Shown: positions 53,960-62,784 of the stretch, piece by piece
Layout of the letters: each line of letters starts with the position of its first letter
How positions within the stretch are numbered: the stretch's first letter is position 1
NCBI GenBank assembly: GCA_011391255.1
Contig: JAABQV010000012.1
Span: forward strand, 1 to 64,000
Reading direction: 5' to 3'
DNA from: Dechloromonas sp.
GTDB taxonomy: Bacteria > Pseudomonadota > Gammaproteobacteria > Burkholderiales > Rhodocyclaceae
DNA: 64,000 nucleotides
The notes under the pieces: generated by a model
What the model saw: only the letters and a program-made list of their open reading frames with translations
Database searches by the model: none
Told to the model about the DNA's origin: nothing
Made by a program: the position numbers and the translations under genes

Positions 53960-54820
53960 ATGACCAGCCAATCACCTGTCGAGTTAAGTCACGAAGACCT
54001 GCAAAAAGTAATGTCCACCGTCGATATCCCGCCTTGCCCTGCAGTGCTGGTCAGTGCGATGGCCGAAGCACAAAAAGACGAGCCGGATCTGCGCCGCTTG
54101 GCCGATCTGATCACCAATGATCCGGCGATGTCGGCGGCCGCGCTAAAGCTGGCCAATTCAGCGCTTTACCGTAGTGGCAGCGGAATCTCCGGCGTGCGTC
54201 AGGCGGTTGAGCGTCTTGGTACCAAGAATGTTGTCTGCATTGTTGTTTCGGTTGCGCTGCGATCCAGCGTTAGCGGCTTGCCTGCGGCTTGGGTTGAAAG
54301 TTTCTGGAAACGCAACACGCAACTAGCGCTCGCCGCAGCGATAATCGCCCGCCGGCAATTCGGCATCTCTTCCGATGCCGCATATACCTACACCTTGTTT
54401 CACGATGCTGCCATTCCGCTGATGATGAAGCGCTTTCCAGACTACGGGAAGGTGATTGAGAAGGCGATGGCGGATGGAAAGTTATTGGTCGAAGCTGAAA
54501 GCGAATATTTTCCCTGCTCGCATCCGATAGTCGGTTCGCTTCTGGTGCGTAACTGGGGATTGCCTTCTATCCTTGGATTGGCGATTCGCTTCCACCATGA
54601 GCCGGATGCTTATGAACTGCCCGACAAAACCCTGCCCGGCGGTGCCCTATCGTTTATCGCCGTGACCCAGGTTGCCGAGCATATCAGCCACGAAATTTTC
54701 GGTGAAACCGATTTCGAAGTTGGCGATGAGTTATACAAGAAAGCGCTCGCCCATCTCGGTATTGGTGATGATGAGCTGGAAGATCTGCGTTCCCAGGTTG
54801 CCGAAGCACTCGTTGAGTAA
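53960..54820 (+). CDS. HDOD-domain protein
   Basis: 286 residues. An HDOD domain spans about 15-210 (VDIPPCPAVLVSAMAEAQ, LITNDPAMSAAALKLANSALY). This is a catalytically silent relative of HD phosphohydrolases that works in bacterial signalling, often linked with c-di-GMP or motility control. No catalytic partner domain follows. AGAGTTAAAACGA precedes the ATG. Monocistronic; ends six bases before the convergent NlpC gene. Confidence 0.88.
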   Translation: MTSQSPVELSHEDLQKVMSTVDIPPCPAVLVSAMAEAQKDEPDLRRLADLITNDPAMSAAALKLANSALYRSGSGISGVRQAVERLGTKNVVCIVVSVALRSSVSGLPAAWVESFWKRNTQLALAAAIIARRQFGISSDAAYTYTLFHDAAIPLMMKRFPDYGKVIEKAMADGKLLVEAESEYFPCSHPIVGSLLVRNWGLPSILGLAIRFHHEPDAYELPDKTLPGGALSFIAVTQVAEHISHEIFGETDFEVGDELYKKALAHLGIGDDELEDLRSQVAEALVE

Positions 54821-54826
54821 GGCTGG

Positions 54827-55327
54827 TCAGTCGAAGAGCGTTCGCGCAGCTTCGTAGCGCTGCGCGTAATAGCGGTCTGCCAGTCGATCAATGCGCACCT
54901 TGCCGTTGCTTGACGGGGCGTGAACAAATCGGGCGTCGCCAATGTAAATGCCGACATGCGAAAAGGCGCGGTTGCTGGTGTTGAAGAAAACCAGATCGCC
55001 GGGTCGTAAATCCTGACGTTCGATGGGGCGCGACTGGCGGGCAATGTCAGCCGCGCTGCCACTGACTTTGAGCCCCAGCGTGCTTTGGTAAATATGACTG
55101 ACCATGCCGCTACAATCGAGCCCGGCTTCAGGGTTTTTGCCGCCGAAGCGGTAGCCGGTATCGACCAGGCCGAGGGCGTAAAGCACGACCTCCACACCTT
55201 TATCGCTGCCAGTGCGCGCTGCTTGCGTTATAGTTTTTTCTGGCGCGGGCAGTCTCGGCGACGGGCTGCTACAGGCAGCCAGAGCAGCGACATACACCAG
55301 CATGGCGACGTGAATTTTGCTAGGCAT
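54827..55327 (-). CDS. NlpC/P60 family lipoprotein endopeptidase
   Basis: 166 residues: a lipoprotein signal with lipobox VAALAAC (Cys19), then an NlpC/P60 domain. Catalytic Cys is in LDCSGMVSHIYQ, His in FSHVGIYIGDARFVHAP. It would cleave stem-peptide bonds in peptidoglycan from the periplasmic face of the envelope (Spr/MepS-like). Alone and divergent from the next gene. Confidence 0.9.
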   Translation of the reverse strand: MPSKIHVAMLVYVAALAACSSPSPRLPAPEKTITQAARTGSDKGVEVVLYALGLVDTGYRFGGKNPEAGLDCSGMVSHIYQSTLGLKVSGSAADIARQSRPIERQDLRPGDLVFFNTSNRAFSHVGIYIGDARFVHAPSSNGKVRIDRLADRYYAQRYEAARTLFD

Positions 55328-55411
55328 AAGCTAAAGTGTTTTCTATGAAACACCTGTAACTTACCGTTTTTTCGAGAATTTTCAAGTAAACGATTGTTCT
55401 GAATTTGTTCT

Positions 55412-55444
55412 TGTTGCGGTCAACGTGGTTTTTGGCCGAAAATT
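55412..55444 (-). repeat. Intergenic GTTGACCGC repeat, copy 9
   Basis: Minus-strand core at 55424-55416, with flank AATTTTCGGCCAAAAACCAC, in the divergent space between the NlpC gene and the Gly/Cys-tailed gene. Confidence 0.6.
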
Positions 55445-55497
55445 TATTGTCAGCTCTTGTCGCTACCAAATCAAATGCCGATGTTGAGATAAAACAA

Positions 55498-56142
55498 ATG
55501 ATCAAATTTTTCTTTCTCGCAATAGTCTTGCTCACGCTCTGGGCTTTATGGCGCAGCTGGTCGCGCCGGCGCCGGGCAGACTTTATCGACAACTTCCCTT
55601 ATGTCCGTTATCTCGATAATCGTCTGGCGGCGCGCCGTCCGGAGTTGAGCGAGGCGCAACGGGCGGAAGTCTTTAGCGGCTTGCAGGACTATTTTCAGTA
55701 CTGTCGCCAGGCTGGCCGGCGGATGGTCGCCATGCCTTCGCAGGCGGTTGATGATGCCTGGCACGAGTTCATTTTGTTTACGCGCCAGTACGAGCGTTTT
55801 TGCCAAAACGCGTTTGGCCGTTTTCTGCATCACACACCGGCCGAGGCGATGAGTTCGCCGACACAGGCGAGCGATGGCATTCGCCGCGCCTGGCGCCTGG
55901 CTTGTGCGCAGGAGAAAATCAACCCTGAAAAGCCGGATCGCTTGCCGCGTTTGTTTGCCATGGATGCCCGCCTGATGATTGCCGGTGGATTTTTCTATCA
56001 ACTTGATTGTTTGGCGGCCGGTCAGAACGGCCTCGGCTCAGGTTTTTGCGCCAGCCATATCGGTTGTGGCAGTGGCTGTTCCGGCGATTCCAGTAGCAGC
56101 GATGGTGACGGGGGTGGCGGCGGTGGTTGTGGCGGCGATTAG
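55498..56142 (+). CDS. Membrane-anchored protein with Gly/Ser/Cys-rich tail
   Basis: 214 residues from the ATG at 55498. One N-terminal membrane helix (about 4-17), then a helical domain with MPSQAVDDAWHEFILFTRQ, reminiscent of the plant glycine-rich-domain (DUF1399) proteins where W-H pairs recur. It ends in an extreme tail GCGSGCSGDSSSSDGDGGGG of alternating Gly, Ser and Cys. Cys spacing in the tail could bind metal or form disulfides. Function unknown. Convergent with the DUF350/SPFH/DUF4178 operon, six bases from its last gene. Confidence 0.75.
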   Translation: MIKFFFLAIVLLTLWALWRSWSRRRRADFIDNFPYVRYLDNRLAARRPELSEAQRAEVFSGLQDYFQYCRQAGRRMVAMPSQAVDDAWHEFILFTRQYERFCQNAFGRFLHHTPAEAMSSPTQASDGIRRAWRLACAQEKINPEKPDRLPRLFAMDARLMIAGGFFYQLDCLAAGQNGLGSGFCASHIGCGSGCSGDSSSSDGDGGGGGGCGGD

Positions 56143-56147
56143 CCGGA

Positions 56148-56291
56148 CTACTTGTGGTAAATCCGGCTGCTGCCGCCTGAACCCGAACCGGGATTGGCGA
56201 CGTTGTCGAACAAATTCCAGCCCTGATGCTGGGCGTAACCGAACATGGCCAAGGCAAAGATACCGGTAACAAGGTTGAAGTTTTTGAACAT
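56148..56291 (-). CDS. 47-residue membrane-linked protein, last gene of the DUF4178 operon
   Basis: ATG at 56291-56289 overlaps the previous TGA by one base (TGATG), so translation is coupled to the DUF4178 gene. The product MFKNFNLVTGIFALAMFGYA begins with a membrane helix and ends with a Gly/Ser-rich, positively charged tail (NPGSGSGGSSRIYHK). Too short for most gene finders. No family recognised. Coupling and position support a small subunit of the module. Confidence 0.65.
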   Translation of the reverse strand: MFKNFNLVTGIFALAMFGYAQHQGWNLFDNVANPGSGSGGSSRIYHK

Positions 56292-58237
56292 CAGTCGTCC
56301 GAATCTGAGTCACTGCTGGAAATAGGCGCGTGGTCGCTTTCCGACCAGCGTTTGGTTTCAAACGCGGCCAGGCGCAAGCGGGTAAATACCGGGAAGATGA
56401 TCAGGAAAATCATCAGGATTACATAATTTGACCAGCCGTTACCGCCGCTCAGAACCTCGATGGTGTCGCGTACCGGTGTGCTGTTTTCCGGGGCCAAATC
56501 CGGGTCGACCGTAAGATAGTAGGTGCCGGGCGGGATGTTGAGGAAAACCACCTCATCCTCGCGGCTGCCTTCCGACCAGCTTTCGCCGCCGTCACGCCCG
56601 TAGTAATAGGCAATTTCACGCGTTGCCGGCCAGGCCTGACCGCTGACTTTGTTGACCAGAAGGATGTCGAGACCAATCCAGTTGTTGTCGAGCGAGGTGC
56701 TGTTGCGCACGGTGATTTTGCGCGGCTTGCCACGGATCTCGAACTCACGGGTGGTCAGTGAATCCTCGATCGTCTGCGGGCTGAATTCAACTGCCTGGCG
56801 CAACAGCGAGGTGCCGCCGAGAATAAAAACAAAGATTAATTGCAGCAGTGTGGCGGCCAGGCCAAATTTCCAGAATTGGCTGCAAACGCGCTTGTGCGTG
56901 GCTTCCCACGGATTCGGCTGATTGGCGTAAACGTTGATTGGTGTCGGCAGATTGCCAGATAGTTTGAAAGCTTCCTTGATGACTTCCGGCTCAACATAGC
57001 TACCCAGCGACCAGGATAATTCGCTGTTCGTCGACTCGCGTGACAGCATCAAGGGTGGCGCCACGTAATCGACCACCTGATTGTTCTCGCCGACGCGGAC
57101 TCGCCAGGTGAATTCACCAGCAACCTGAATTACTTGGGCGGATTGGGTCGAGGCAAAGTGTTTGAACTTCTGCCCGCTGAATTGCACCTCGGCCAGTTCC
57201 ATCGCGCCACTGCTAGCCGGCGGATGCGAGAGAACATCGGCCGTATTCCAATGGCCGTTGTATTCGGTCAGCCAACGATAAGTTGCGTTATCTCCAGCCA
57301 GCAAATATTCCCGCCAGTCGTAAGCAATCCCTTCAATTGTGGTTTGCTTGACCAGAAAGCCGATTACTTCGACCGGCTTGCCCTCGAGGGTGCCTTTGCT
57401 GCCGAGGGGAATTCGCGGACTATATCTTTCATCACGCTGACTGAGTGCCTTGGAGAGCAACTTGTGATTTGCGTCCGCGGTATCGACCACAGCGCCGCAA
57501 GAGGCGCAGCCAACCGCGAGAATTTCCTTCGAGCGCGCCGACATCGGCGAACCGCAACTCGGGCAGCGAAATACCTGAGCTTGAACGGTAGCCGTCGGGA
57601 TCGCCATGCCCTGACGCAGGTTGTTCATCTTCAGCGTGTCAAACACCACTGGCTCGCCGAGGAAAAGCAGCGGCGGTATTTCAGAGTAATCCAGCGTGGC
57701 GAAGGTCGGGCCGGTTTTTGCACTGCTTCTCAGGTCGACCGCCGGCAATGGGTAGCCGGCGCCGACTTTGAAGGGCAGTTCGCCCTGGCCGGCAATGCAT
57801 TCGGCCAGCTCGATATTGGTGACTGTCCATGGCCGGCTGGCCATTACGAAGCGCTGGCCAATCTTGAGGTCGTCAAAGATCGGCAGCGTTTCCTGAGGAT
57901 GTTCGATGAAGGAAACCACATACTCGCCGCCGGCTTCGGAAAGCCAGCCGGTGCGCATGTCGTCGAACATCAGGTACCACTCGTTCCAGATGCCCTGGCG
58001 GTACTTGATCTGAATGCGCCCGATCAGCGCGAAATGCACGCCCTGATAACTGCCTTCGGCGCCAAGCTGGAGGGGCGAACGATCCTCGACCAGAGCCGCC
58101 ATTTTGCCAATGTCTTCGAGTTGCTGATCGTGACGGATCAGCGTGCTTTGGCAGTACTCGCAAACGGCAAAAATCGACGCAGCCGATTGAAATACAACCG
58201 GTGCGCCGCAGGATGGGCAGGTAGCGGTCTGGGCCAC
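56291..58237 (-). CDS. DUF4178 protein with two zinc ribbons and two membrane helices
   Basis: 648 residues from a GTG start. Two copies of a unit: zinc ribbon (CPSCGAP...CEYC, about 7-30; CPSCGSP...CASCG, about 221-243) followed by a DUF4178 beta domain (SYQGVHFALIGRIQIKYRQG; WNEWYLMFDD). Membrane helices are near 450-475 and 610-630, with a Ser/Asp-rich end (SSSDSDSDD). DUF4178 proteins cluster with DUF350 and SPFH proteins; biochemical function is unknown. It starts 15 bases after the SPFH gene and is coupled to the 47-residue gene. Confidence 0.82.
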   Translation of the reverse strand: MAQTATCPSCGAPVVFQSAASIFAVCEYCQSTLIRHDQQLEDIGKMAALVEDRSPLQLGAEGSYQGVHFALIGRIQIKYRQGIWNEWYLMFDDMRTGWLSEAGGEYVVSFIEHPQETLPIFDDLKIGQRFVMASRPWTVTNIELAECIAGQGELPFKVGAGYPLPAVDLRSSAKTGPTFATLDYSEIPPLLFLGEPVVFDTLKMNNLRQGMAIPTATVQAQVFRCPSCGSPMSARSKEILAVGCASCGAVVDTADANHKLLSKALSQRDERYSPRIPLGSKGTLEGKPVEVIGFLVKQTTIEGIAYDWREYLLAGDNATYRWLTEYNGHWNTADVLSHPPASSGAMELAEVQFSGQKFKHFASTQSAQVIQVAGEFTWRVRVGENNQVVDYVAPPLMLSRESTNSELSWSLGSYVEPEVIKEAFKLSGNLPTPINVYANQPNPWEATHKRVCSQFWKFGLAATLLQLIFVFILGGTSLLRQAVEFSPQTIEDSLTTREFEIRGKPRKITVRNSTSLDNNWIGLDILLVNKVSGQAWPATREIAYYYGRDGGESWSEGSREDEVVFLNIPPGTYYLTVDPDLAPENSTPVRDTIEVLSGGNGWSNYVILMIFLIIFPVFTRLRLAAFETKRWSESDHAPISSSDSDSDD

Positions 58238-58252
58238 GGGCCGCTGTGGGGC

Positions 58253-59290
58253 TTAAGTGAGTTTGTTGAGAATCGCGGCTTTTTTGGCCTCGTATTCCTC
58301 TTTCGAAATAATACCCTTCTCGGATAGCCCATGCAGTTTTTCCAGCGTTGCCACCCAATCGTCTTCGGCAGCCGGCGTTGCGACAGGTGTTGCGCCGGGG
58401 GCGGGTGCCTGCGGGGCTGCGCCAGGTTGCATAGCCTGCGCCATCGACTGCCCCATCACTTGGCCCATGCCGATACCGGCACCCATGCCGACGCCCATGC
58501 CGGCCATGCCTCCTTCGTTGGCGGCGGCGAGCGGGATGCTGTTGGCGACCTGGTACTGGGTGAAACGCCCCATGTCGCCGATCATGTTCATGCCGATCTT
58601 CTGGTCGAGAATCTTTTGCAACTCTTCCGGCAAGGAGACGTTTTGCACAATCAGCGAATCGAGTGTCAGGCCGAACTCGGCAAACATCGGCGCCATCTTG
58701 AACTGCATGGCTTTGCCGAATTCATCCTGATTGGCCGCCATGTCGATGAAGGCGACACCGGATTCGCCAAAGAGATCGGTCATCCCGGCGACCATGGTGT
58801 TGCGCAACTGGCCTTCGAGTTCCTCGCGAGTGTAACTTTCGCGGGTCCCGGAAATCTTCTGGTAGAAGGTCTTGGCGTCGCTCAGGTGATACGAATAAAT
58901 CCCGAAAGCGCGCATCCGGATGATGCCGAATTCCTTGTCGCGGATGGTGATCGGGTTCGGCGTCCCCCATTTCTGGTCAAGTTGGGTGCGCGTCGAGAAG
59001 AAATAGAGATCCGACTTGAACGGGGATTCAAAGAGCTTGTCCCAGTTTTTAAGGTAGGTCAGAACGGGCAGGGTTTGTGTTGTCAGCTTGTACATGCCCG
59101 GGCTGAAAACGTCGGCGACCGTGCCTTCATTGACGAAGAGTGCCAGTTGCGAATCGCGCACGGTGAGGCTGGCGCCGTTCTGGATTTCCATCTCGGCCAT
59201 CGGGAAACGCGAGGCCAGTGTGCCATCACCATCCTCAGTCCATTGCAGGATGTCGATAAATTGCTTCTTGATAAAGTCCATCAGCGCCAT
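58253..59290 (-). CDS. SPFH-domain protein with C-terminal SHOCT
   Basis: 345 residues from the ATG at 59290 (AGGAGACAAGC upstream; the reading to 59320 is not preferred). The SPFH/band-7 domain covers about 20-210 (FSPGMYKLTTQTLPVL; QLRNTMVAGMTDLFGESG). A Met/Gly/Ala/Pro-rich linker (GMAGMGVGMGAGIGMGQV) follows, and SHOCT is at the end (LSEKGIISKEEYEAKKAAIL). Proteins of this YdjI-like type are thought to act at membranes as scaffolds. Middle gene of the module. Confidence 0.85.
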   Translation of the reverse strand: MALMDFIKKQFIDILQWTEDGDGTLASRFPMAEMEIQNGASLTVRDSQLALFVNEGTVADVFSPGMYKLTTQTLPVLTYLKNWDKLFESPFKSDLYFFSTRTQLDQKWGTPNPITIRDKEFGIIRMRAFGIYSYHLSDAKTFYQKISGTRESYTREELEGQLRNTMVAGMTDLFGESGVAFIDMAANQDEFGKAMQFKMAPMFAEFGLTLDSLIVQNVSLPEELQKILDQKIGMNMIGDMGRFTQYQVANSIPLAAANEGGMAGMGVGMGAGIGMGQVMGQSMAQAMQPGAAPQAPAPGATPVATPAAEDDWVATLEKLHGLSEKGIISKEEYEAKKAAILNKLT

Positions 59291-59307
59291 GCTTGTCTCC
59301 TGAGTTA

Positions 59308-59709
59308 TCAAATAATGCAACCGGCGTTGAGAATGCCAACCCCGACCGAAAGTGAAGCGAGAAAAACCCCGGAGGCGATTTTGCCTTGCGGGATCGATTC
59401 GTTTAAGCGTGGCAGTGCAAGACGTGCAGCCACATAAACCAGCAACTGAACTGCGCCGGCAATCACCGCCCAGCCAATCATGGCGTAAAGGTTGTGGCTG
59501 ACCGCCACCGAGACGGCGATCGGCAGCGCAAAGCCGATAACCGCACCGCCCAGCGTGATGGCGGCAGCGGTGTTGCCCTCGCGGATGAGCGTCAACTCGC
59601 TATAGGGCGTGATCAGGTCGTAAAGCAGGGCAAAGGCGAGCAGCAGCACGACGGCTGTCGCGAAGAAGCTGGCAAAGGCGGGCAGGCTATTGATAACCGG
59701 ATCAAACAT
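59308..59709 (-). CDS. DUF350 membrane protein
   Basis: 133 residues from the ATG at 59709 (GGGAGAAACC upstream). Four membrane helices, a paired layout with GNTAAAITLGGAVIGFALP (a DUF350 signature) in the second. YjfL-like proteins lie in operons with PspA- or SPFH-type proteins and are suspected membrane-stress or channel components. First gene of the module, 18 bases before the SPFH start. Confidence 0.88.
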   Translation of the reverse strand: MFDPVINSLPAFASFFATAVVLLLAFALLYDLITPYSELTLIREGNTAAAITLGGAVIGFALPIAVSVAVSHNLYAMIGWAVIAGAVQLLVYVAARLALPRLNESIPQGKIASGVFLASLSVGVGILNAGCII

Positions 59710-59763
59710 GGTTTCTCCCGGAAACGGACGGTTTGTGGGTGATTGTGAGCCGCAGCGGAACAA

Positions 59764-59790
59764 TATTCAATAGTTTTACGTCATTGAATA
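59764..59790. promoter_or_regulatory. 8-bp dyad before the DUF350 operon
   Basis: TATTCAAT (59764-59771) and ATTGAATA (59783-59790) are perfect inverted repeats around the coaX stop codon, 55 bases before the DUF350 ATG. It may be an operator. No good terminator T-run accompanies it. Confidence 0.35.
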
Positions 59791-60489
59791 GCGGGCTAAG
59801 CCTTCAAGGACGAGATTTTCGACTCGCCGGTGAGGAATTGTCAGTTGTGATGCCAGAAATTCAGCGTTGCCGCCGGAGATCAGGCAGGTTGCATTTGGCT
59901 CGCCGGCGATCTGCCGAAAGGCGCGCTCAATGGCGCCGAGTTGCGCCTCGATGCAGCCGCTGATGATGGCGTCGTGGGTGTTGCGCGGAAAGGCTTTGTG
60001 TTCGCCGTTGGCTAGCGGCAAGGCGGCGGTATCGCGCGCCAGTGACTGGCGCATCAAGTCAAGGCCGGGCAGAATCAGTCCGCCAAGAAAATGGCCGTTC
60101 GCCGCCAGTGTATCGATGGTCGTTGCCGTGCCGGCCATTACCACCAGGCAGGCGGCGGGGGAAATGCCACGGGCGCCAATCATTGCCAGCCAGCGGTCAA
60201 CGCCCAATTGCGCGGGATTTTCGTAGCCGTTGAAAACGCCGGCTGCACCGGCGCTAGTTTTTACGTCGCTGATCAGTGCTTGCCACGCTATCAAAGCATC
60301 GCGAATCGACTGTGTTACCGGGCTTCCGGCAACGCTGGCCAGACAGACCGCAGTTGGTTGCCAGGTATCGGTCAAGTTTGTCAGCTCTGCGACATTGGTG
60401 TGCGCAACTGCTCCTTGTGCCAGCCATTTCTGGCCATTGTAGGCACCCCATTTGATGCGCGTGTTACCGCAGTCGATACAGAAAATCAT
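59776..60489 (-). CDS. coaX: Type III pantothenate kinase
   Basis: 237 residues. MIFCIDCGNTRIKWGAY is the N-terminal phosphate loop of the ASKHA fold. GVDRWLAMIGARG and GTATTIDTLAANGHFLGGLI are the CoaX signatures with the catalytic aspartate. It phosphorylates pantothenate, the first step to coenzyme A. The family needs a monovalent cation and is not feedback-inhibited. It overlaps birA by four bases, a common pairing in betaproteobacteria. Confidence 0.93.
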   Translation of the reverse strand: MIFCIDCGNTRIKWGAYNGQKWLAQGAVAHTNVAELTNLTDTWQPTAVCLASVAGSPVTQSIRDALIAWQALISDVKTSAGAAGVFNGYENPAQLGVDRWLAMIGARGISPAACLVVMAGTATTIDTLAANGHFLGGLILPGLDLMRQSLARDTAALPLANGEHKAFPRNTHDAIISGCIEAQLGAIERAFRQIAGEPNATCLISGGNAEFLASQLTIPHRRVENLVLEGLARYSMT

Positions 60490-61277
60490 GCTGGGCGGAG
60501 GCTGACATCGCCGGAGAGTATGCGTTGAATGCCGCTGGCAGTTTCAAGTAGCAGCGCCCCGTCATGGTCTACGCCCCGGCAGATGCCGGTTAGCGGCTCA
60601 CTCTCGTCGGCCAGCAACTGCACTGGCTGATTCTGCCAGGCGTGGCACGATTGCCATTCATTTTTCAGGCCAAAAAAGCCGTCAACCGCAACCGTTTCCA
60701 ATACGCCGGCCAAAGCGACGAGGATGCTTGCAAGAAGATCGTGACGGTCGGGCAAGTGCTCCATTGCCTCGCTCAAACCGGCGGCGGGTTGCGGCAACTC
60801 GCCTGCCGGGCGCTGCAGGTTGAGGCCAATACCGATAATTACCTGGGTGCCTCGGCGATCCGAGGCAAGTTCGATCAGGACGCCCGCGATCTTGGCGTAG
60901 CCACCATCCCGGCGCAACAGCACATCATTCGGCCACTTCAGGCGAATGTCGCTGGCGCCAAGGCTTTCCAGCGCGCGCACCAAGCCGACGCCGACGGCCA
61001 GAGAGAGTCCGGAAAGCTGGCTGGCCGAACCGCTGAAACGCCAGAGCAAAGAAAAAGTCAGGCTGTTTTCCGGTGATGATAGCCATTGTCGACCACGGCG
61101 GCCACGGCCGGCAATTTGTTGGTCGGCCACGATCACGCTACCGGCGGGGGCGCCGCGCTCGGCCCGGCGCAGTAGCTCACTGCTGCTCGAGTCGCAGGTA
61201 TCCAGTGCGTCAACGTCAAAGCGCCCGGCCAGCGTGCCAAGGAGGGATTTGAGGAGGGACGGGTCGATGAGCGCCAT
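60486..61277 (-). CDS. birA: Biotin--[acetyl-CoA carboxylase] ligase
   Basis: 263 residues. The biotin-adenylate loop is GRGRRGRQWLSSPENSL, with KWPNDVLL downstream and a C-terminal SH3-like domain. The N-terminus has only about 25 residues before the catalytic domain, so the DNA-binding domain of E. coli BirA is absent and the enzyme should not repress biotin genes. It could act on PccA encoded at 383-2392 as well as on acetyl-CoA carboxylase. First of the birA-coaX pair. Confidence 0.93.
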   Translation of the reverse strand: MALIDPSLLKSLLGTLAGRFDVDALDTCDSSSSELLRRAERGAPAGSVIVADQQIAGRGRRGRQWLSSPENSLTFSLLWRFSGSASQLSGLSLAVGVGLVRALESLGASDIRLKWPNDVLLRRDGGYAKIAGVLIELASDRRGTQVIIGIGLNLQRPAGELPQPAAGLSEAMEHLPDRHDLLASILVALAGVLETVAVDGFFGLKNEWQSCHAWQNQPVQLLADESEPLTGICRGVDHDGALLLETASGIQRILSGDVSLRPA

Positions 61278-61323
61278 GCGTTGATTCTACATTGCAGCGC
61301 CCGGCGTTGTAGCCCGATAAAGC

Positions 61324-62736
61324 TCAGTCAGTCGCGGCTTCCTTGCCGCTCTCGATACGCAACTCGGCAATTTTGCGGGTGATGGTGTTGCGCCCGATGC
61401 CGAGTGCCTGCGCGGCTTCAATCCTCCGTCCGCCGGTGTGCGCCAGTGCCCGGGAAATCAGGATCCGTTCAAACTGCTGTTCGAGCAAACCATGGACATC
61501 CGGCACGCCCCGCGCCAGCAGGCGGTCGACTTCGTCTTCGAGGGCGCCTTCCCAGTCGGTCGCCAGCGCCGACGGCACCGCTTCACGCAATTCGACGGGC
61601 AGGTCACTGATTTCGATTTGCTGGCCGGGAGCCATCACCGTTAGCCAGTGACAGAGATTTTCCAGTTGCCGTACGTTGCCCTGGAAATCGAGCCCGCTAA
61701 GATATTTGAGCGCCGGATCGGAGAGCCGCTTGGCCTCAACACCGAGCTCGCGGGCACTTTTTTGCATGAAGTGCTTGGTCAGCAGAGGGATGTCTTCGCG
61801 CCGTTCGCGCAATGAGGGCAGGCGAATGCGGATGACGTTCAGGCGATGGAACAGGTCTTCGCGGAACAGCCCGTCCTTGACCCGTGTTTCCAGATTCTGG
61901 TGCGTCGCGGCGATCACCCGAACGTTGGCCTTGATCGGCGAGTGGCCACCAACCCGATAAAAATGTCCATCGGACAAGACGCGCAGCAGGCGGGTTTGCA
62001 ATTCTTGCGGCATGTCGCCGATTTCGTCGAGAAACAGCGTTCCGCTTTCGGCCTGCTCGAAGCGTCCCCGGCGTTGCGCTTGGGCACCGGTAAATGAGCC
62101 GCGCTCATGGCCGAAGAGTTCCGATTCAAGCAGATCCTTGGGGATGGCGGCCGTGTTGATCGCCACGAAAGGCTTGTCGGCCCGCATGCTGTGGCGGTGC
62201 AGGGCGCGCGCTACGAGTTCCTTGCCGGAACCGGACTCGCCGGTGATCAGCACCGTGGCGTTGGATAGCGCCAAGCGGCCGATGGCGCGAAACACTTCCT
62301 GCATCGCCGGTGCCTGCCCGAGAATCTCGGGTGCCAGTCCATCTTCTTCGGCCGCACCACTTTGGTGCATCGATTCGTCAATCGCACGCTGGATCAGTTC
62401 GACAGCCTGATCGACATCAAATGGCTTCGGCAGATATTCAAAAGCGCCGCCCTGAAAAGCGGCAACTGCACTTTCCAGGTCGGAATAAGCCGTCATGATG
62501 ATCACCGGCAGCGAAGGAAAGCGCGTTTTGACTTCCTGAAGCAGCTCAAGCCCCGATTGGCCGGGCATGCGGATGTCGGAGAGCAATACCTGCGGCGGCT
62601 CGGCGCCTTGCTCAAGCTGCGAAATTGCCTCGGTGGCCGAGGCGAAGCTCTTGAAGGGAATGCCTTCGCGGCTGAGGGTTTTTTCGAGTACCCAGCGGAT
62701 GGAACGATCGTCATCGACGATCCAGACCGGTTTCAT
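61324..62736 (-). CDS. ntrC: Nitrogen regulation response regulator NtrC
   Basis: 470 residues from the ATG at 62736; a TTG at 62763 is in frame. Receiver domain (VWIVDDDRSIRWVLEKTL, phospho-Asp in LLSDIRMPGQSG), AAA+ domain with Walker A GESGSGKELVARAL, the sigma54 contact GSFTGA, and a Fis-type HTH at the end (RRIEAAQALGIGRNTITRKI). It turns on sigma54 promoters under nitrogen limitation. Follows ntrB by about 50 bases. Confidence 0.94.
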   Translation of the reverse strand: MKPVWIVDDDRSIRWVLEKTLSREGIPFKSFASATEAISQLEQGAEPPQVLLSDIRMPGQSGLELLQEVKTRFPSLPVIIMTAYSDLESAVAAFQGGAFEYLPKPFDVDQAVELIQRAIDESMHQSGAAEEDGLAPEILGQAPAMQEVFRAIGRLALSNATVLITGESGSGKELVARALHRHSMRADKPFVAINTAAIPKDLLESELFGHERGSFTGAQAQRRGRFEQAESGTLFLDEIGDMPQELQTRLLRVLSDGHFYRVGGHSPIKANVRVIAATHQNLETRVKDGLFREDLFHRLNVIRIRLPSLRERREDIPLLTKHFMQKSARELGVEAKRLSDPALKYLSGLDFQGNVRQLENLCHWLTVMAPGQQIEISDLPVELREAVPSALATDWEGALEDEVDRLLARGVPDVHGLLEQQFERILISRALAHTGGRRIEAAQALGIGRNTITRKIAELRIESGKEAATD

Positions 62737-62784
62737 ATTTTTCTGCCCATCAGTTCGTTGCAATGGCTAATGCAGAAGCAAAAC

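Noticed and set aside
57134..58327. 397-codon plus-strand frame opposite the DUF4178 gene, and the 368-codon frame opposite the SPFH gene (58331-59437)
   Set aside because: Shadows: Arg/Gly/His-rich composition with no motif, fully overlapping well-supported genes.
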